A stretch of 64,000 bases of DNA. Origin: Acidimicrobiaceae bacterium. GTDB taxonomy: Bacteria; Actinomycetota; Acidimicrobiia; Acidimicrobiales; Aldehydirespiratoraceae. The notes beneath the pieces are model-generated. The model did no database searches. It was not told the DNA's origin and saw only the letters and a list, made by a program, of their open reading frames with translations. Shown here piece after piece: positions 19,740 through 27,976 of the stretch. The stretch spans positions 308,508 to 372,507 of the forward strand of contig JAPOUM010000040.1 in assembly GCA_026708645.1 (NCBI GenBank). Reading direction: 5' to 3'. The position numbers were made by a program, and so were the translations under genes. Position 1 is the first letter of the stretch; every line of letters begins with the position of its first letter.

Positions 19740-20456
19740 TCAGCCGACCGCGACGCGACGGTCCGCGGCGCCGCGGTCGGCTGCGGCCCGCACGAAGTTC
19801 GCCAAGATCCGCAGACCCGCCTGCGACGATTTCTCGGGATGGAACTGCGCCGCCCAGACGTTGCGGCGAGCCACTGCTGCTGCCACCGCGCCGCCGTATT
19901 CGCATGTGGCGACCACGTCGTCGTCGTCGGGGTCCATCTCGGGCGCCAGCGAATGCACGAAATAGACCCACAGCGGATCCTGCAAGCCTTCGAGCATGCG
20001 ATGCGGCCGCCGGCGCCGCAGCACGTTCCATTGCATCTGCGGACGCTTGACCGTTTCGGGCAGCCAGCGCACCTTCTGTTCGAAGACGCCCAGGCCCGAC
20101 ACGCCCTCAGCCTCCTCGGAGCCAGCGAAGAGCACCTGCATCCCTATGCAGATCCCCATGAAGGGACGCCCGGAATGCACCGCTTCCAGCGAAGCTTCGT
20201 CGAGTCCGGTGCGTCCCAGCGCCGCCATGCACGGGGCGAAGGCGCCGACGCCCGGCAGCACCACGGCGTCCGCGTCGCGTATCAGGCCGCGGTCAGCCGT
20301 CAGCTCGACGCGCGCCCCTGCGTGCTGGAAGCCTTTGCGGGCCGAGTGCAGGTTGCCTATGCCGTGATCGACGATGGCGATCAGCGGCGCGTCGCAGGAC
20401 TCGGGGCCCGGCGGACGCTCCGGCGGAGGATTCGGCGCCGGGTCGGGCCGGCTCAC
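19740..20456 (-). CDS. hisH: Imidazole glycerol phosphate synthase, glutaminase subunit
   Basis: A class-I glutamine amidotransferase that feeds ammonia to HisF. VDHGIGNLHSARKGF opens the domain, Cys103 in GICIGMQ is the nucleophile, and QFHPEKS supplies the His-Glu pair. GTG at 20456 overlaps the hisB stop (GTGA) and gives 238 residues, about 25 longer than usual because of a Pro-rich N-terminal lead (residues 1-23). A later start is possible but no ATG is available. Gene order and overlaps place it in the hisDC-B-H-A-F operon. Confidence 0.94.
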   Translation of the reverse strand: MSRPDPAPNPPPERPPGPESCDAPLIAIVDHGIGNLHSARKGFQHAGARVELTADRGLIRDADAVVLPGVGAFAPCMAALGRTGLDEASLEAVHSGRPFMGICIGMQVLFAGSEEAEGVSGLGVFEQKVRWLPETVKRPQMQWNVLRRRRPHRMLEGLQDPLWVYFVHSLAPEMDPDDDDVVATCEYGGAVAAAVARRNVWAAQFHPEKSSQAGLRILANFVRAAADRGAADRRVAVG

Positions 20457-21043
20457 AGAGTGCCCTTGGTGGAGGGCAGGGCGGCGCCCTCGACTCGCAC
20501 GGCTGAGCGCAGGGCGCGGGCCACGCCCTTGAACGACGCCTCCAGAATGTGGTGCGTATTGCGGCCTCGACGCATCACGACATGCAAAGTGATCGCCGCG
20601 CTGCTGGCGAACGCCCTCCAGAACTCTTCGGCCAGCTGCGGATCGAACGGCGGATCCCCCAGGATCTTCTCGCCGGGGAAGTCGATCTCGTAATGCAGGT
20701 AAGGGCGCCCCGACAGGTCGAGCACCACTTCCACGGCTGTCTCGTCCAGCGGCACGGTGATGCTGGCGAAACGGCTCACTCCGGCTTTGTCGCCGAGAGC
20801 CTCGCGCAGGGCTTCGCCGAGCACGATGCCGCAGTCCTCGACGGTGTGGTGGGCGTCCACCGCGATGTCGCCGTCGGCGTGCAGCGACAGCGAGAACCCG
20901 CCGTGGCGGCCCAGCTGCTCGAGCATGTGGTCGAAGAACGGCAGGCCCGTGGCGATGTCGCTGGGGCCTGCGGAGTCGAGGTCGAGGCTCAACTCGATGC
21001 GGGTCTCTTTGGTGGCGCGGCTGCGCGCAGCTGTGCGGTTCAT
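20453..21043 (-). CDS. hisB: Imidazoleglycerol-phosphate dehydratase
   Basis: A 196-residue monofunctional IGP dehydratase without the phosphatase domain found in enteric HisB. The two metal-binding DxHHxxE-type repeats are visible: DAHHTVED at residues 63-70 and a second set near MRRGRNTHHILE. FFDHML at 36-41 is the N-terminal signature. The ATG overlaps the hisDC stop codon (ATGA) and the gene's own stop overlaps hisH. A separate histidinol-phosphate phosphatase must lie elsewhere in the genome. Confidence 0.97.
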   Translation of the reverse strand: MNRTAARSRATKETRIELSLDLDSAGPSDIATGLPFFDHMLEQLGRHGGFSLSLHADGDIAVDAHHTVEDCGIVLGEALREALGDKAGVSRFASITVPLDETAVEVVLDLSGRPYLHYEIDFPGEKILGDPPFDPQLAEEFWRAFASSAAITLHVVMRRGRNTHHILEASFKGVARALRSAVRVEGAALPSTKGTL

Positions 21044-23469
21044 GATGCAAGTATCTCCTCGAGAGCTGATATCAGTCGGTCGTTCTCGTCCGCGGTCCCC
21101 ACCGTGACCCTCAGACAGTCCTGCAGTCCCGGCCATGACGAGCAGTCGCGAATCAGGATGGAGCGTTCTGCCAGCATCCGCCAGACCGTCTCGCCGCGAC
21201 GGCGGCGGGGCCGCATCAACACGAAGTTGGCGCCCGAGGGCCAGACCCGCACCGGCAGCTCGCTGAGCCGCTCGCTCAGCCTGGCGCGCTCGGCTGTGAT
21301 CGTCGCGACCCGTGCCTGCATCTCGTCGACGAAATCGAGGGCCGCCGCGCCCAGCGCCTGCTTGAGCGAGTCGAGATGGTAAGGCAGCGTCACTTTGTCG
21401 AGCTCGGCCACCAGCCAAGCCGGGCCGATCAGATAACCGAGGCGCGCTCCGGCCATGGCCCAAGTCTTGGAGTAGGTGCGAGTCACAGCCAGCGGGACGT
21501 CGTCGGCTATGAGGCTCAAGGCGCTCTCGGGAGCGAACTCGGCGTAGGCCTCATCGACGCACAAAAGCCCGGAGGCCTCGACCGCGGCGTCGAGGAGCGA
21601 CCGCACCGCTGCCAGGGGCGAGACCGTGCCCGAGGGGTTGTTGGGCGAGCACAAGAAGGTCACCGAGGGCCGGGTCGAGGCGATCAATGCCGTCGCAGCA
21701 TCGACCGCGACCGCGAATTCGTCGTCGCGGCGGCCTTCCACCACGGTCGTTCCGACCACTCGGGCGATGTGGGAGTGCAGCGCGTAGCTGGGCTCGAACA
21801 CCACGGCGCGGCGGCCCGGGCCGCCATAGGCGAGCAGCAGGCACTGCAGCACCTCGTTGGAGCCGTTGGCCGCGAAGACCTGATCCGCTGAGACGCCGTG
21901 GCGTGCGGCGATCCTGGATCGCAGCTCCGAGGCTCGACGCTGCGGATAGCGGTTCCATGCCACTGCTGACGCCGCCGCCGCGACCGCGTCGCTGAACTCC
22001 GGCGGGGGCGGCAGAGGGCTCTCGTTGGTGTTGAGCCGCACCGACACGTCGAGTTGCGGGGAGTGGTAGCCCTCCATCAGAGCGATGTCTTCGCGCGGCT
22101 GCACCACGGCGCGGCGCGGCGCGGCTCCGGGGGTGGATCGCGTGGCGGGTCGCGTGGGCGCGTCCGGTTGGGCTGGGGCGGCGCCGAGCGCCTCCAGGCG
22201 CAGCCGCACCGACTCGGCGTGGGCGACGAGGCCCTCAGCCTCGGCGAGCGCGGTGACGTGCGGCGCCAGGCGCTGCAATCCGTGAGGCTGCACGGTGACG
22301 ACGTGCATGCTCTTGAGGAAGTCCCGCACCGACAGGGCGCCCGCGAAGCGCGCGCTGCGGTCGGTCGGCAGCACATGATTGGGCCCGGCTGCGTAGTCGC
22401 CGAGCGCTGCGGTCGACCAGGGGCCGCAGAACACCGCCCCGGCGTTGCGCACCCCGCTCAGGAAGGCTTCAGGGTCCGCGACCATCAGCTGCAGATGCTC
22501 GGGGGCGATCTCGTTGACCACTTCTGCTGCTTGCGCGTCGTCGGCGCAGATCACGCTGTAGCCGCTGTGAGCGAGCGTGGCCTCGATCTCGCCGCGACGC
22601 TGCGACCGTGCGGTCTGCTGCTCGACTGCGGTTTCCACGGCTGCGGCGGTGTCGGCGTCGCAGGTCACGAGCCAGGCCAGTCCGTCGGGGCCGTGCTCGG
22701 CTTGCAGGATCAGGTCCGCGGCGGCGAAGCCCGCGTCGCTGGTCGCGTCCGCCACCACGACCACCTCGGAGGGTCCGGCGAAAGCAGCCGGGACGCCCAC
22801 GACCCCCGCCACTTCGCTTTGGGCCAGCGCCACGTAGGCGTTGCCCGGTCCGGCGATCACGTCGACCGCGCGGATCGACTCCGTGCCGAAAGCCAGCGCG
22901 GCGACAGCCTGGGCGCCGCCGACCGGATGCACCTCTGTCACTCCGGCGGCCGCGGCCGCGGCCAGAGTGACATCGGCGATTCGCCCGTCCGGGCCCGGCG
23001 GCACGCAGACCGCGATCTGCTCCACGCCGGCCACTCGAGCGGGAACTGCGGTCATTATCAGCGTCGACGGGTAGGCGGCCCGCCCTCCGGGCACGTAACA
23101 GCCGGCTCGGCGCACCGCCAGATGCCGCTCGCGCACGGTGACGCCGCCACGTTCGTGGAGCACGTCGCGCAGCCGCTGGTGGCGGTGATATTCGGTGACG
23201 TTCTCCACCGCCGCGGAGAGCGCTTCGCGCACGCTCGCGTCGACACGCGCCGCCGCCTGTTCGATTTCGGATCGGGGCACTGCGAGGCTGTCGAGCCGGA
23301 CGCCGTCGAACCGCTCGGTCAGCTCCACAAGGGCGGCGTCACCGTCTCGCCGCACCGACTCGATGATGGAGCGCACCGCCTCCAGAGGGCCCTGCGACGC
23401 CGGCACCCGGCGCGGCAGCAGCTCCGCCGCGGGTCCGCGGCTGTCGCGCAGGTCGAGACGGGTCAGCAC
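21040..23469 (-). CDS. hisDC: Fused histidinol dehydrogenase / histidinol-phosphate aminotransferase
   Basis: One uninterrupted 809-codon frame joins two normally separate enzymes. Residues 1-425 are HisD, the zinc- and NAD-dependent last step of histidine synthesis: GCYVPGGRAAYPST, IAGPGNAYV, zinc-binding LQAEHGPDG, EIAPEHLQL and GPNHVLPT. Residues about 426-460 are a Pro/Thr/Arg-rich linker. Residues 461-809 are HisC, the PLP aminotransferase: LNTNESPLPPP, NGSNEVLQ, CSPNNPSG, DEAYAEFA and the PLP lysine in YSKTWAMAGARLGY near 668. Both halves look intact, so it should be bifunctional. GTG at 23469 has a -10 box (TAGCGT) six bases upstream, consistent with a leaderless operon message. Confidence 0.95.
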   Translation of the reverse strand: MLTRLDLRDSRGPAAELLPRRVPASQGPLEAVRSIIESVRRDGDAALVELTERFDGVRLDSLAVPRSEIEQAAARVDASVREALSAAVENVTEYHRHQRLRDVLHERGGVTVRERHLAVRRAGCYVPGGRAAYPSTLIMTAVPARVAGVEQIAVCVPPGPDGRIADVTLAAAAAAGVTEVHPVGGAQAVAALAFGTESIRAVDVIAGPGNAYVALAQSEVAGVVGVPAAFAGPSEVVVVADATSDAGFAAADLILQAEHGPDGLAWLVTCDADTAAAVETAVEQQTARSQRRGEIEATLAHSGYSVICADDAQAAEVVNEIAPEHLQLMVADPEAFLSGVRNAGAVFCGPWSTAALGDYAAGPNHVLPTDRSARFAGALSVRDFLKSMHVVTVQPHGLQRLAPHVTALAEAEGLVAHAESVRLRLEALGAAPAQPDAPTRPATRSTPGAAPRRAVVQPREDIALMEGYHSPQLDVSVRLNTNESPLPPPPEFSDAVAAAASAVAWNRYPQRRASELRSRIAARHGVSADQVFAANGSNEVLQCLLLAYGGPGRRAVVFEPSYALHSHIARVVGTTVVEGRRDDEFAVAVDAATALIASTRPSVTFLCSPNNPSGTVSPLAAVRSLLDAAVEASGLLCVDEAYAEFAPESALSLIADDVPLAVTRTYSKTWAMAGARLGYLIGPAWLVAELDKVTLPYHLDSLKQALGAAALDFVDEMQARVATITAERARLSERLSELPVRVWPSGANFVLMRPRRRRGETVWRMLAERSILIRDCSSWPGLQDCLRVTVGTADENDRLISALEEILAS

Positions 23470-23475
23470 GCCTCA

Positions 23476-23481
23476 ACGCTA
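23476..23481 (-). promoter_or_regulatory. -10 box of the his operon (leaderless)
   Basis: On the minus strand TAGCGT ends six bases before the GTG of hisDC, so transcription would begin at or next to the start codon. GAGG is present but only two bases from the GTG, too close to work as a normal ribosome site. Confidence 0.55.
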
Positions 23482-23499
23482 GCGGGCGGGGCGGAACGG

Positions 23500-24141
23500 T
23501 CAGATGCTGCTCGACGGGCAGAAGTCGTTGAGGACGCAGTCCTCGCAGCGCGGCCTGCGAGCCACGCAGACACGCCGTCCGTGGAGGATCATCCGCAGAC
23601 TGAAATCGCCTCTCTGCCGTGCCGGGATCATCGGGTTGAGTGCCATCTCGATCTTCACGGGATCGCTCTCGGAAGTGAGCCCCAGCAGCCCCGACAGCCT
23701 GGTGACATGAGTGTCGACCGGCAGTCCGGGCAGCCCCAGCGCCACGCTGCGGATCACGTTGGCGGTCTTGCGCCCCACACCCGGCAGGCGCACCAGGTCG
23801 CGCATGGCGCCGGGCACTTCGCCGTCGTACTCCTCCAGCAGCATCCGGGCCATGCCGACCAGGCTCTTGGACTTGTTGCGGAACAGGCCGATGGTGTTGA
23901 CATAAGGCTCGACCTGCTCCGGTTCGGCCTCGGCGAGCGTCTCGGGATCGGGAAACCGCGCGAAAAGAGCCGGCGTGGCCTTGTTGACCCCCACATCGGT
24001 GGACTGCGCCGCCAGGATCGTGGCGGCCAGCAGCTCGAAGGCGTTGCGATGCTCCAGCTCGCAGACCGCCTCGGGGTATTCGACGGCGAGGAGCTCATGG
24101 GTGCGACGAGCGCGTCCTGCGGGGGTTCGAGGGCGTGCCAT
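23500..24141 (-). CDS. nth: Endonuclease III, DNA glycosylase/AP lyase
   Basis: A 213-residue base-excision repair enzyme for oxidised pyrimidines. The helix-hairpin-helix LPGVGRKTANVI carries the catalytic Lys125, Asp143 is in VDTHVTRL, and the C-terminal [4Fe-4S] loop is Cys192-x6-Cys199-x2-Cys202-x5-Cys208. Length is normal. A TAGCGT sequence on the coding strand ends nine bases before the ATG, so the 5' leader would be very short. It is divergent from mshD. Confidence 0.96.
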   Translation of the reverse strand: MARPRTPAGRARRTHELLAVEYPEAVCELEHRNAFELLAATILAAQSTDVGVNKATPALFARFPDPETLAEAEPEQVEPYVNTIGLFRNKSKSLVGMARMLLEEYDGEVPGAMRDLVRLPGVGRKTANVIRSVALGLPGLPVDTHVTRLSGLLGLTSESDPVKIEMALNPMIPARQRGDFSLRMILHGRRVCVARRPRCEDCVLNDFCPSSSI

Positions 24142-24279
24142 TGCGCTGTGACGCTAGCTGCACCGACCCCCGCCCGCGAACACCCAGCCCCACGTTCATA
24201 GGTTGACTGGTTCGGGCTACGCTCGCCCTCGTGCACCAACCAGGCTGGCGAGAGAGGCGGCGGCGAGGTTCGATTAGGG

Positions 24280-24987
24280 ATGCTCTACGAGGTTGAAGAG
24301 GCGGACGTTGAGGGCGGCGAGACGCGCGTCGTCTTGTGCGAGCAGCGTCCCGACGGCGCCGTGGGGCCGGCGCTGGCCGAAGCGCTCGCGGATCTCGATG
24401 ACGCCGCACCGGCGCAGCTGTGGATCCGTGACGTGGCGCTTGGTGACGACGAGGCGGCTCTGGAGCACGGATTCGCGCCCTACCGCGACCTGTGGCAGCT
24501 GCGCAGCCGTCTGCCCGCGCAAGCGTCCGGCCTGACGACACGGGCTTTCAGGCTCGAAGACGCCGGCGAGTTCCTGTCAGTGAACAACCGTGCCTTCCAC
24601 TGGCATCCCGAGCAGGGCGGGCTGAGCGCCGACGAGTTGCACGAGCGCTTCGACGAGCACTGGTTCGACGCCGACGGGTTCCGTCTGCATCATCGCGAAG
24701 GCCGACTCGCCGGGTTCTGCTGGACCAAGATCCACGCCGACCATGATCCTGCGCTCGGCGAGATCTACGTGATAGCGGTCGACCCGGACTTCTCGGGCCG
24801 CGGCCTGGGCCGGGCCATGACTCTGGCCGGGCTGGAATGGCTTTCGGCGCAGGGGCTCGCCACGGCCATGCTCTACGTGGAGTCCGACAACCATCGCGCC
24901 AATGCCGTCTACCGGCGCATCGGTTTCTCTCATCACCACACCGACCGCGCCTACCGCCGAGCCTCGCAGCCGGCGACCCCGCACTGA
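24280..24987 (+). CDS. mshD: Mycothiol synthase (MshD), GNAT acetyltransferase
   Basis: A 235-residue protein that is shorter than the ~300-residue mycobacterial enzyme. The C-terminal GNAT domain matches MshD closely: GFCWTKIH, GEIYVIAVDPDFSGRGLG for acetyl-CoA binding, and ESDNHRANAVYRRIGF. The N-terminal GNAT-like half is present but reduced (residues 1-80). The enzyme acetylates Cys-GlcN-inositol to finish mycothiol, the actinobacterial redox thiol, so its presence supports the taxonomic assignment. Confidence 0.92.
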   Translation: MLYEVEEADVEGGETRVVLCEQRPDGAVGPALAEALADLDDAAPAQLWIRDVALGDDEAALEHGFAPYRDLWQLRSRLPAQASGLTTRAFRLEDAGEFLSVNNRAFHWHPEQGGLSADELHERFDEHWFDADGFRLHHREGRLAGFCWTKIHADHDPALGEIYVIAVDPDFSGRGLGRAMTLAGLEWLSAQGLATAMLYVESDNHRANAVYRRIGFSHHHTDRAYRRASQPATPH

Positions 24988-25037
24988 CAGAGCCAGTCAG
25001 CGGCCGCAGCCGCAGCGGTTCGCCCGGCCGCGTCGTG

Positions 25038-25043
25038 CATACT
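25038..25043 (+). promoter_or_regulatory. Candidate -10 box (leaderless) for the membrane protein-menG pair
   Basis: CATACT ends six bases before ATG 25050. It matches the spacing seen at several other genes in the window, but the first base is off consensus. Confidence 0.4.
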
Positions 25044-25049
25044 GTGGCG

Positions 25050-25433
25050 ATGGAGCCGCGGGTCTGGGTGAATCCCCGTCAGCCTCAAACCCTCTACGTG
25101 GCGCAGCTGCTGATGTATCTGCGTGGCGGCTTTCTGCTGCTGTTCGGCGTGGTGCTGGGAGGCTCAGCGTCGCTGACGGGCCTGCTTTTCGCGCTGGGCA
25201 GCGTGGCGGCCGCCTACGGCGTCGCCAACGAGCGTCGCTGGGGTTACCGGCTCGGCTTGGTCGTTGCAGTGTTCGCGCTGGCTGTGAGCCTGCTGACGCT
25301 GTCCGGCGGCTTGAGCCGACTGTTGAGCCAAGCGCTCGGTCTGGTGTTCGACGTCGCGCTGGTGGCTCTGCTGCTGCATCCGCTGAGCCGCAACTATCTG
25401 CGCTACTGGCCCAAGGGGCGATCACGCAGGTGA
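25050..25433 (+). CDS. Small integral membrane protein
   Basis: A 127-residue protein with about four membrane segments (near 15-35, 40-58, 66-86 and 88-108) and a basic C-terminal tail (YWPKGRSRR). I do not recognise a named family. Its stop codon overlaps the GTG start of menG by four bases, so it is co-translated with a menaquinone methyltransferase; a link to membrane quinone metabolism is possible but only contextual. The frame continues upstream over mshD, but ATG 25050 has a matching -10 box. Confidence 0.8.
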   Translation: MEPRVWVNPRQPQTLYVAQLLMYLRGGFLLLFGVVLGGSASLTGLLFALGSVAAAYGVANERRWGYRLGLVVAVFALAVSLLTLSGGLSRLLSQALGLVFDVALVALLLHPLSRNYLRYWPKGRSRR

Positions 25434-26179
25434 GCGGCCCGCGTCCCGAGACTCGACCGGCGCCGCGGCCTGTCGGCTCGGCGGCACTGGGCGATCTGCC
25501 GTCCGGGCAGGCCAAGAGGCGGGCTGTGAGGGAGATGTTCGACATGATCGCCCCTCGTTACGATCTCGTGAACCGGATCATGACGCTGCGGCTCGATGTG
25601 GCCTGGCGGCGCCGAACCGTCAAAGAGATGGCGCTCGCGCCGGGAGCGCTGGTGGCTGATCTGGCTTGCGGCACAGGCGACTTCTGCCGCGAGCTCTGGC
25701 GCTGCGGTCATCGTCCGATCGGTTTCGACTTCTCGATGGGCATGCTGCGAGCCGCCCCCGACAGCAGCCGCGGCGCGCCGCTGGTCAACGCCGACGTGCT
25801 GGAGCTGCCGCTGGCGCCGGCGAGCATCGACGGAACGACCTGCGGTTTCGCCCTGCGCAATCTCACCGGCGTGCCGCCGTTGTTCGACGAGCTGGCGAGA
25901 GTTCTGCGGCCGGGAGGACGCGTCGGCTTGCTGGAGGTGGACACCCCCGACAACGCAGCGCTGCGCTGGGGTCACAGCATCTATTTCGGCCGGCTGGCGC
26001 CACGCATAGGAGCGCTGCTGTCCGACGCTGACGCCTACCGCTACCTGCCCAGATCGGTGGCCTACCTGCCGTCGTCGCAAGAACTCATAGACGGTTTGCG
26101 CTCGGCGGGCTTCACTGATCTGCGGCGTCACAGACTGAGCGCGGGGATCGCTCAGCTGATCACAGCCACCCGCGGCTGA
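25430..26179 (+). CDS. menG: Demethylmenaquinone methyltransferase (UbiE/MenG family)
   Basis: A 249-residue SAM-dependent methyltransferase. MFDMIAPRYDLVNRIMT is the UbiE/MenG opening signature, DLACGTGD at 77-84 binds SAM, NADVLELPL and ELARVLRPGGRVGLLE are later family motifs. The start is GTG at 25430 overlapping the previous stop codon. It methylates demethylmenaquinone in the last step of menaquinone synthesis and faces menA tail-to-tail, so the two act in consecutive steps. Confidence 0.93.
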   Translation: MSGPRPETRPAPRPVGSAALGDLPSGQAKRRAVREMFDMIAPRYDLVNRIMTLRLDVAWRRRTVKEMALAPGALVADLACGTGDFCRELWRCGHRPIGFDFSMGMLRAAPDSSRGAPLVNADVLELPLAPASIDGTTCGFALRNLTGVPPLFDELARVLRPGGRVGLLEVDTPDNAALRWGHSIYFGRLAPRIGALLSDADAYRYLPRSVAYLPSSQELIDGLRSAGFTDLRRHRLSAGIAQLITATRG

Positions 26180-26203
26180 TCGGGCTGTTCCGCCGCTTCT
26201 GTC

Positions 26204-26271
26204 GTCATGCGGTGAGAGTCGTCACGCGGTGAGAGCGGTCATGCGGTGATAGCGGTCATGCGGTGAGAGCG
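26204..26271. repeat. Four 17-bp tandem repeats spanning the menA stop codon
   Basis: Units start at 26204, 26221, 26238 and 26255, each reading GTCAYGCGGTGAKAGYS on the plus strand. The last unit is the final codons and stop of menA (minus strand); the other three lie downstream of menA in the convergent spacer to menG. They look like tandem copies of the gene's own 3' end. Confidence 0.9.
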
Positions 26272-27146
26272 ATCCCGGCCGCCATCGCCAGCCCCGAGAC
26301 CAGCTGCATCCGCGCGGTCGTCGCCAGCACGCCGATCAGCTCCGCTCCGCAAGCCCCGCGCAGCACGCGCCTGACCGCGGCCGCCGCCAGAGGCGCGCCG
26401 AGCACCGCAGCGGCCGCCGCCCGCCCGCCGATCGATGCCAGCAGCGCCACGCAGTAGGACGCCTCGATCACACCCAGGTACAGCCAACGGCTGCGGCGGT
26501 CGCCCAGACGCACCGCCAGAGTGATCTTGCCGGCTGCGGCGTCGCCTTCGATGTCGCGCAGGTTGTTGGTGATGAGCAGCGCCACTGCCCACAAACCGAC
26601 CGGCACGCCGCAAAGCACAGCGAAGGCGTCGAGGCGTTCCAGCATCACGTAGCTAGTGCCGGCGGTCGCCACCAGCCCGAAGAACACGAAGACGAAAACT
26701 TCACCGAAACCCAGATAGCCGTACGGCTTGGGTCCGCCCGTGTAACCCCAGCCTGCCAGCAGGCACAGAGCCCCCACGATCAGCAGCCGCCAGCCGGCGA
26801 GGGCTGCCAGCGCCGTGCCGGCCGCCGCGGCCGCCGCGAAAGCGCCGACGGCTGCCAGTTTCACTCGCTGCGGCGCGACCAAACCCGAGCCCACCAGCCG
26901 GCGCGGGCCGACGCGTCCGGCGCCGTCGGTGCCGCGCCTGCCGTCGGAGTAGTCGTTGGCGAAGTTGACGCCCACTTGCAACGCCAACGCCACCAGCAGC
27001 GCCAGCCCGGTGCGCCCCCAGGCGCCGGCTGAGCTGACCGCCGAGTCCTGCCCCGCAGCGACGGCGGCGCCCACAGCCACCGGCACCAGCGCGGCGGGCA
27101 GGGTGCGGGGCCGTGCGCCCGCCACCCAAGTCCTGATCGCGCTCAT
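26256..27146 (-). CDS. menA: 1,4-dihydroxy-2-naphthoate polyprenyltransferase
   Basis: A 296-residue UbiA-superfamily membrane prenyltransferase with eight to nine hydrophobic segments. The two Asp-rich Mg-diphosphate motifs are NFANDYSDGRRGTD near 61-74 and NNLRDIEGDAAAGK near 195-208. It attaches the isoprenoid chain to dihydroxynaphthoate, giving demethylmenaquinone for MenG. The last codons are part of a four-copy 17-bp tandem repeat that continues past the stop codon. Confidence 0.95.
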   Translation of the reverse strand: MSAIRTWVAGARPRTLPAALVPVAVGAAVAAGQDSAVSSAGAWGRTGLALLVALALQVGVNFANDYSDGRRGTDGAGRVGPRRLVGSGLVAPQRVKLAAVGAFAAAAAAGTALAALAGWRLLIVGALCLLAGWGYTGGPKPYGYLGFGEVFVFVFFGLVATAGTSYVMLERLDAFAVLCGVPVGLWAVALLITNNLRDIEGDAAAGKITLAVRLGDRRSRWLYLGVIEASYCVALLASIGGRAAAAAVLGAPLAAAAVRRVLRGACGAELIGVLATTARMQLVSGLAMAAGIALTA

Positions 27147-27168
27147 GCGCCGGACGCCGGCGCGCGGT

Positions 27169-27870
27169 TCACGGCGCCACGTATTTGTAGCCGAGCCCCC
27201 TGATGGTGACGATGCGCTCCGGTTCTGCCGGGTCGCGCTCGACGCGCGAGCGCAGCCTCTTGACGTGGACGTCCAGAGTCTTGGTGTTGCCGACGTAGTC
27301 GAATCCCCAGACCCGGTCGATCAGCGTCTGGCGGCTGACCACGTAACCGGTGTTCTCCATCAGCAGGGCCAGAACCTCGAACTCTTTGAGCGGCAGTCGT
27401 TGCAGTTCGCCGCCGATGGTCACCTCGTGACGGTCGCGATCGACCGCGACATCGCCGACCTGCAGTTCGGCGCCGTCCGCGGCGCTGTCGGCTCGCCGCA
27501 TCCGACTGCGACGCGTCACCGTGCGCATCCTCGCCACGAGCTCGCGCACCCGGTAGGGCTTGGCCACATAGTCGTCGGCACCGACTTCGAGCCCGACGAC
27601 GGTGTCGATCTCCTCGCGTCGCGCCGAGACCATTATCACCGGCGTGTCCCCTAGGGAGCGGATGCGCCGGCACACGTCGATGCCGGAGAGCCGCGGCAGC
27701 ATCACGTCGAGCAGCACGATCTCAGGGTCGAGCGCCTCGAACATGATCAAGGCCTCCTCGCCGTCCGCGGCGACGTCGACGACGAACCCTTCAGCGCCGA
27801 GCGCCACCTGCAAGCCTTCGCGGTAGGACGGCTCGTCATCGACGACCAGGACTCGAACTCCTCGGCTCAC
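27169..27870 (-). CDS. OmpR/PhoB-family response regulator, RegX3-like
   Basis: A 233-residue two-component regulator. The receiver domain has Asp11-Asp12, the phospho-acceptor Asp55 (LLDVMLPRLSG) and Lys in AKPYRVRELVARM. The C-terminal winged helix is complete (LPLKEFEVLALLMEN, then IRGLGYKY). It resembles phosphate-response regulators RegX3/PhoB. No histidine kinase gene is adjacent, which is unusual for this type. The start is GTG at 27870. It is divergent from the DUF255 gene with a 106-base spacer. Confidence 0.93.
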   Translation of the reverse strand: MSRGVRVLVVDDEPSYREGLQVALGAEGFVVDVAADGEEALIMFEALDPEIVLLDVMLPRLSGIDVCRRIRSLGDTPVIMVSARREEIDTVVGLEVGADDYVAKPYRVRELVARMRTVTRRSRMRRADSAADGAELQVGDVAVDRDRHEVTIGGELQRLPLKEFEVLALLMENTGYVVSRQTLIDRVWGFDYVGNTKTLDVHVKRLRSRVERDPAEPERIVTIRGLGYKYVAP

Positions 27871-27963
27871 TGTCGTAAGTCTGCCCTGAGAGAGCAGCCG
27901 ACCGCTCGAGGCAGCCGCCGCAAAGCCGGCAAGCCGGCCCCGTGAGCAGACGAAGGTCAGCCA

Positions 27964-27969
27964 TAGGCT
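27964..27969 (+). promoter_or_regulatory. -10 box (leaderless) of the DUF255 gene
   Basis: TAGGCT is followed by seven bases and the GTG start at 27977, with no Shine-Dalgarno sequence between. It fits the leaderless pattern seen elsewhere in the window. Confidence 0.5.
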
Positions 27970-27976
27970 TGCTGAC

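Noticed and set aside
22054..24201. 715-codon plus-strand frame
   Set aside because: It is antisense to hisDC and nth, both with full catalytic motifs.
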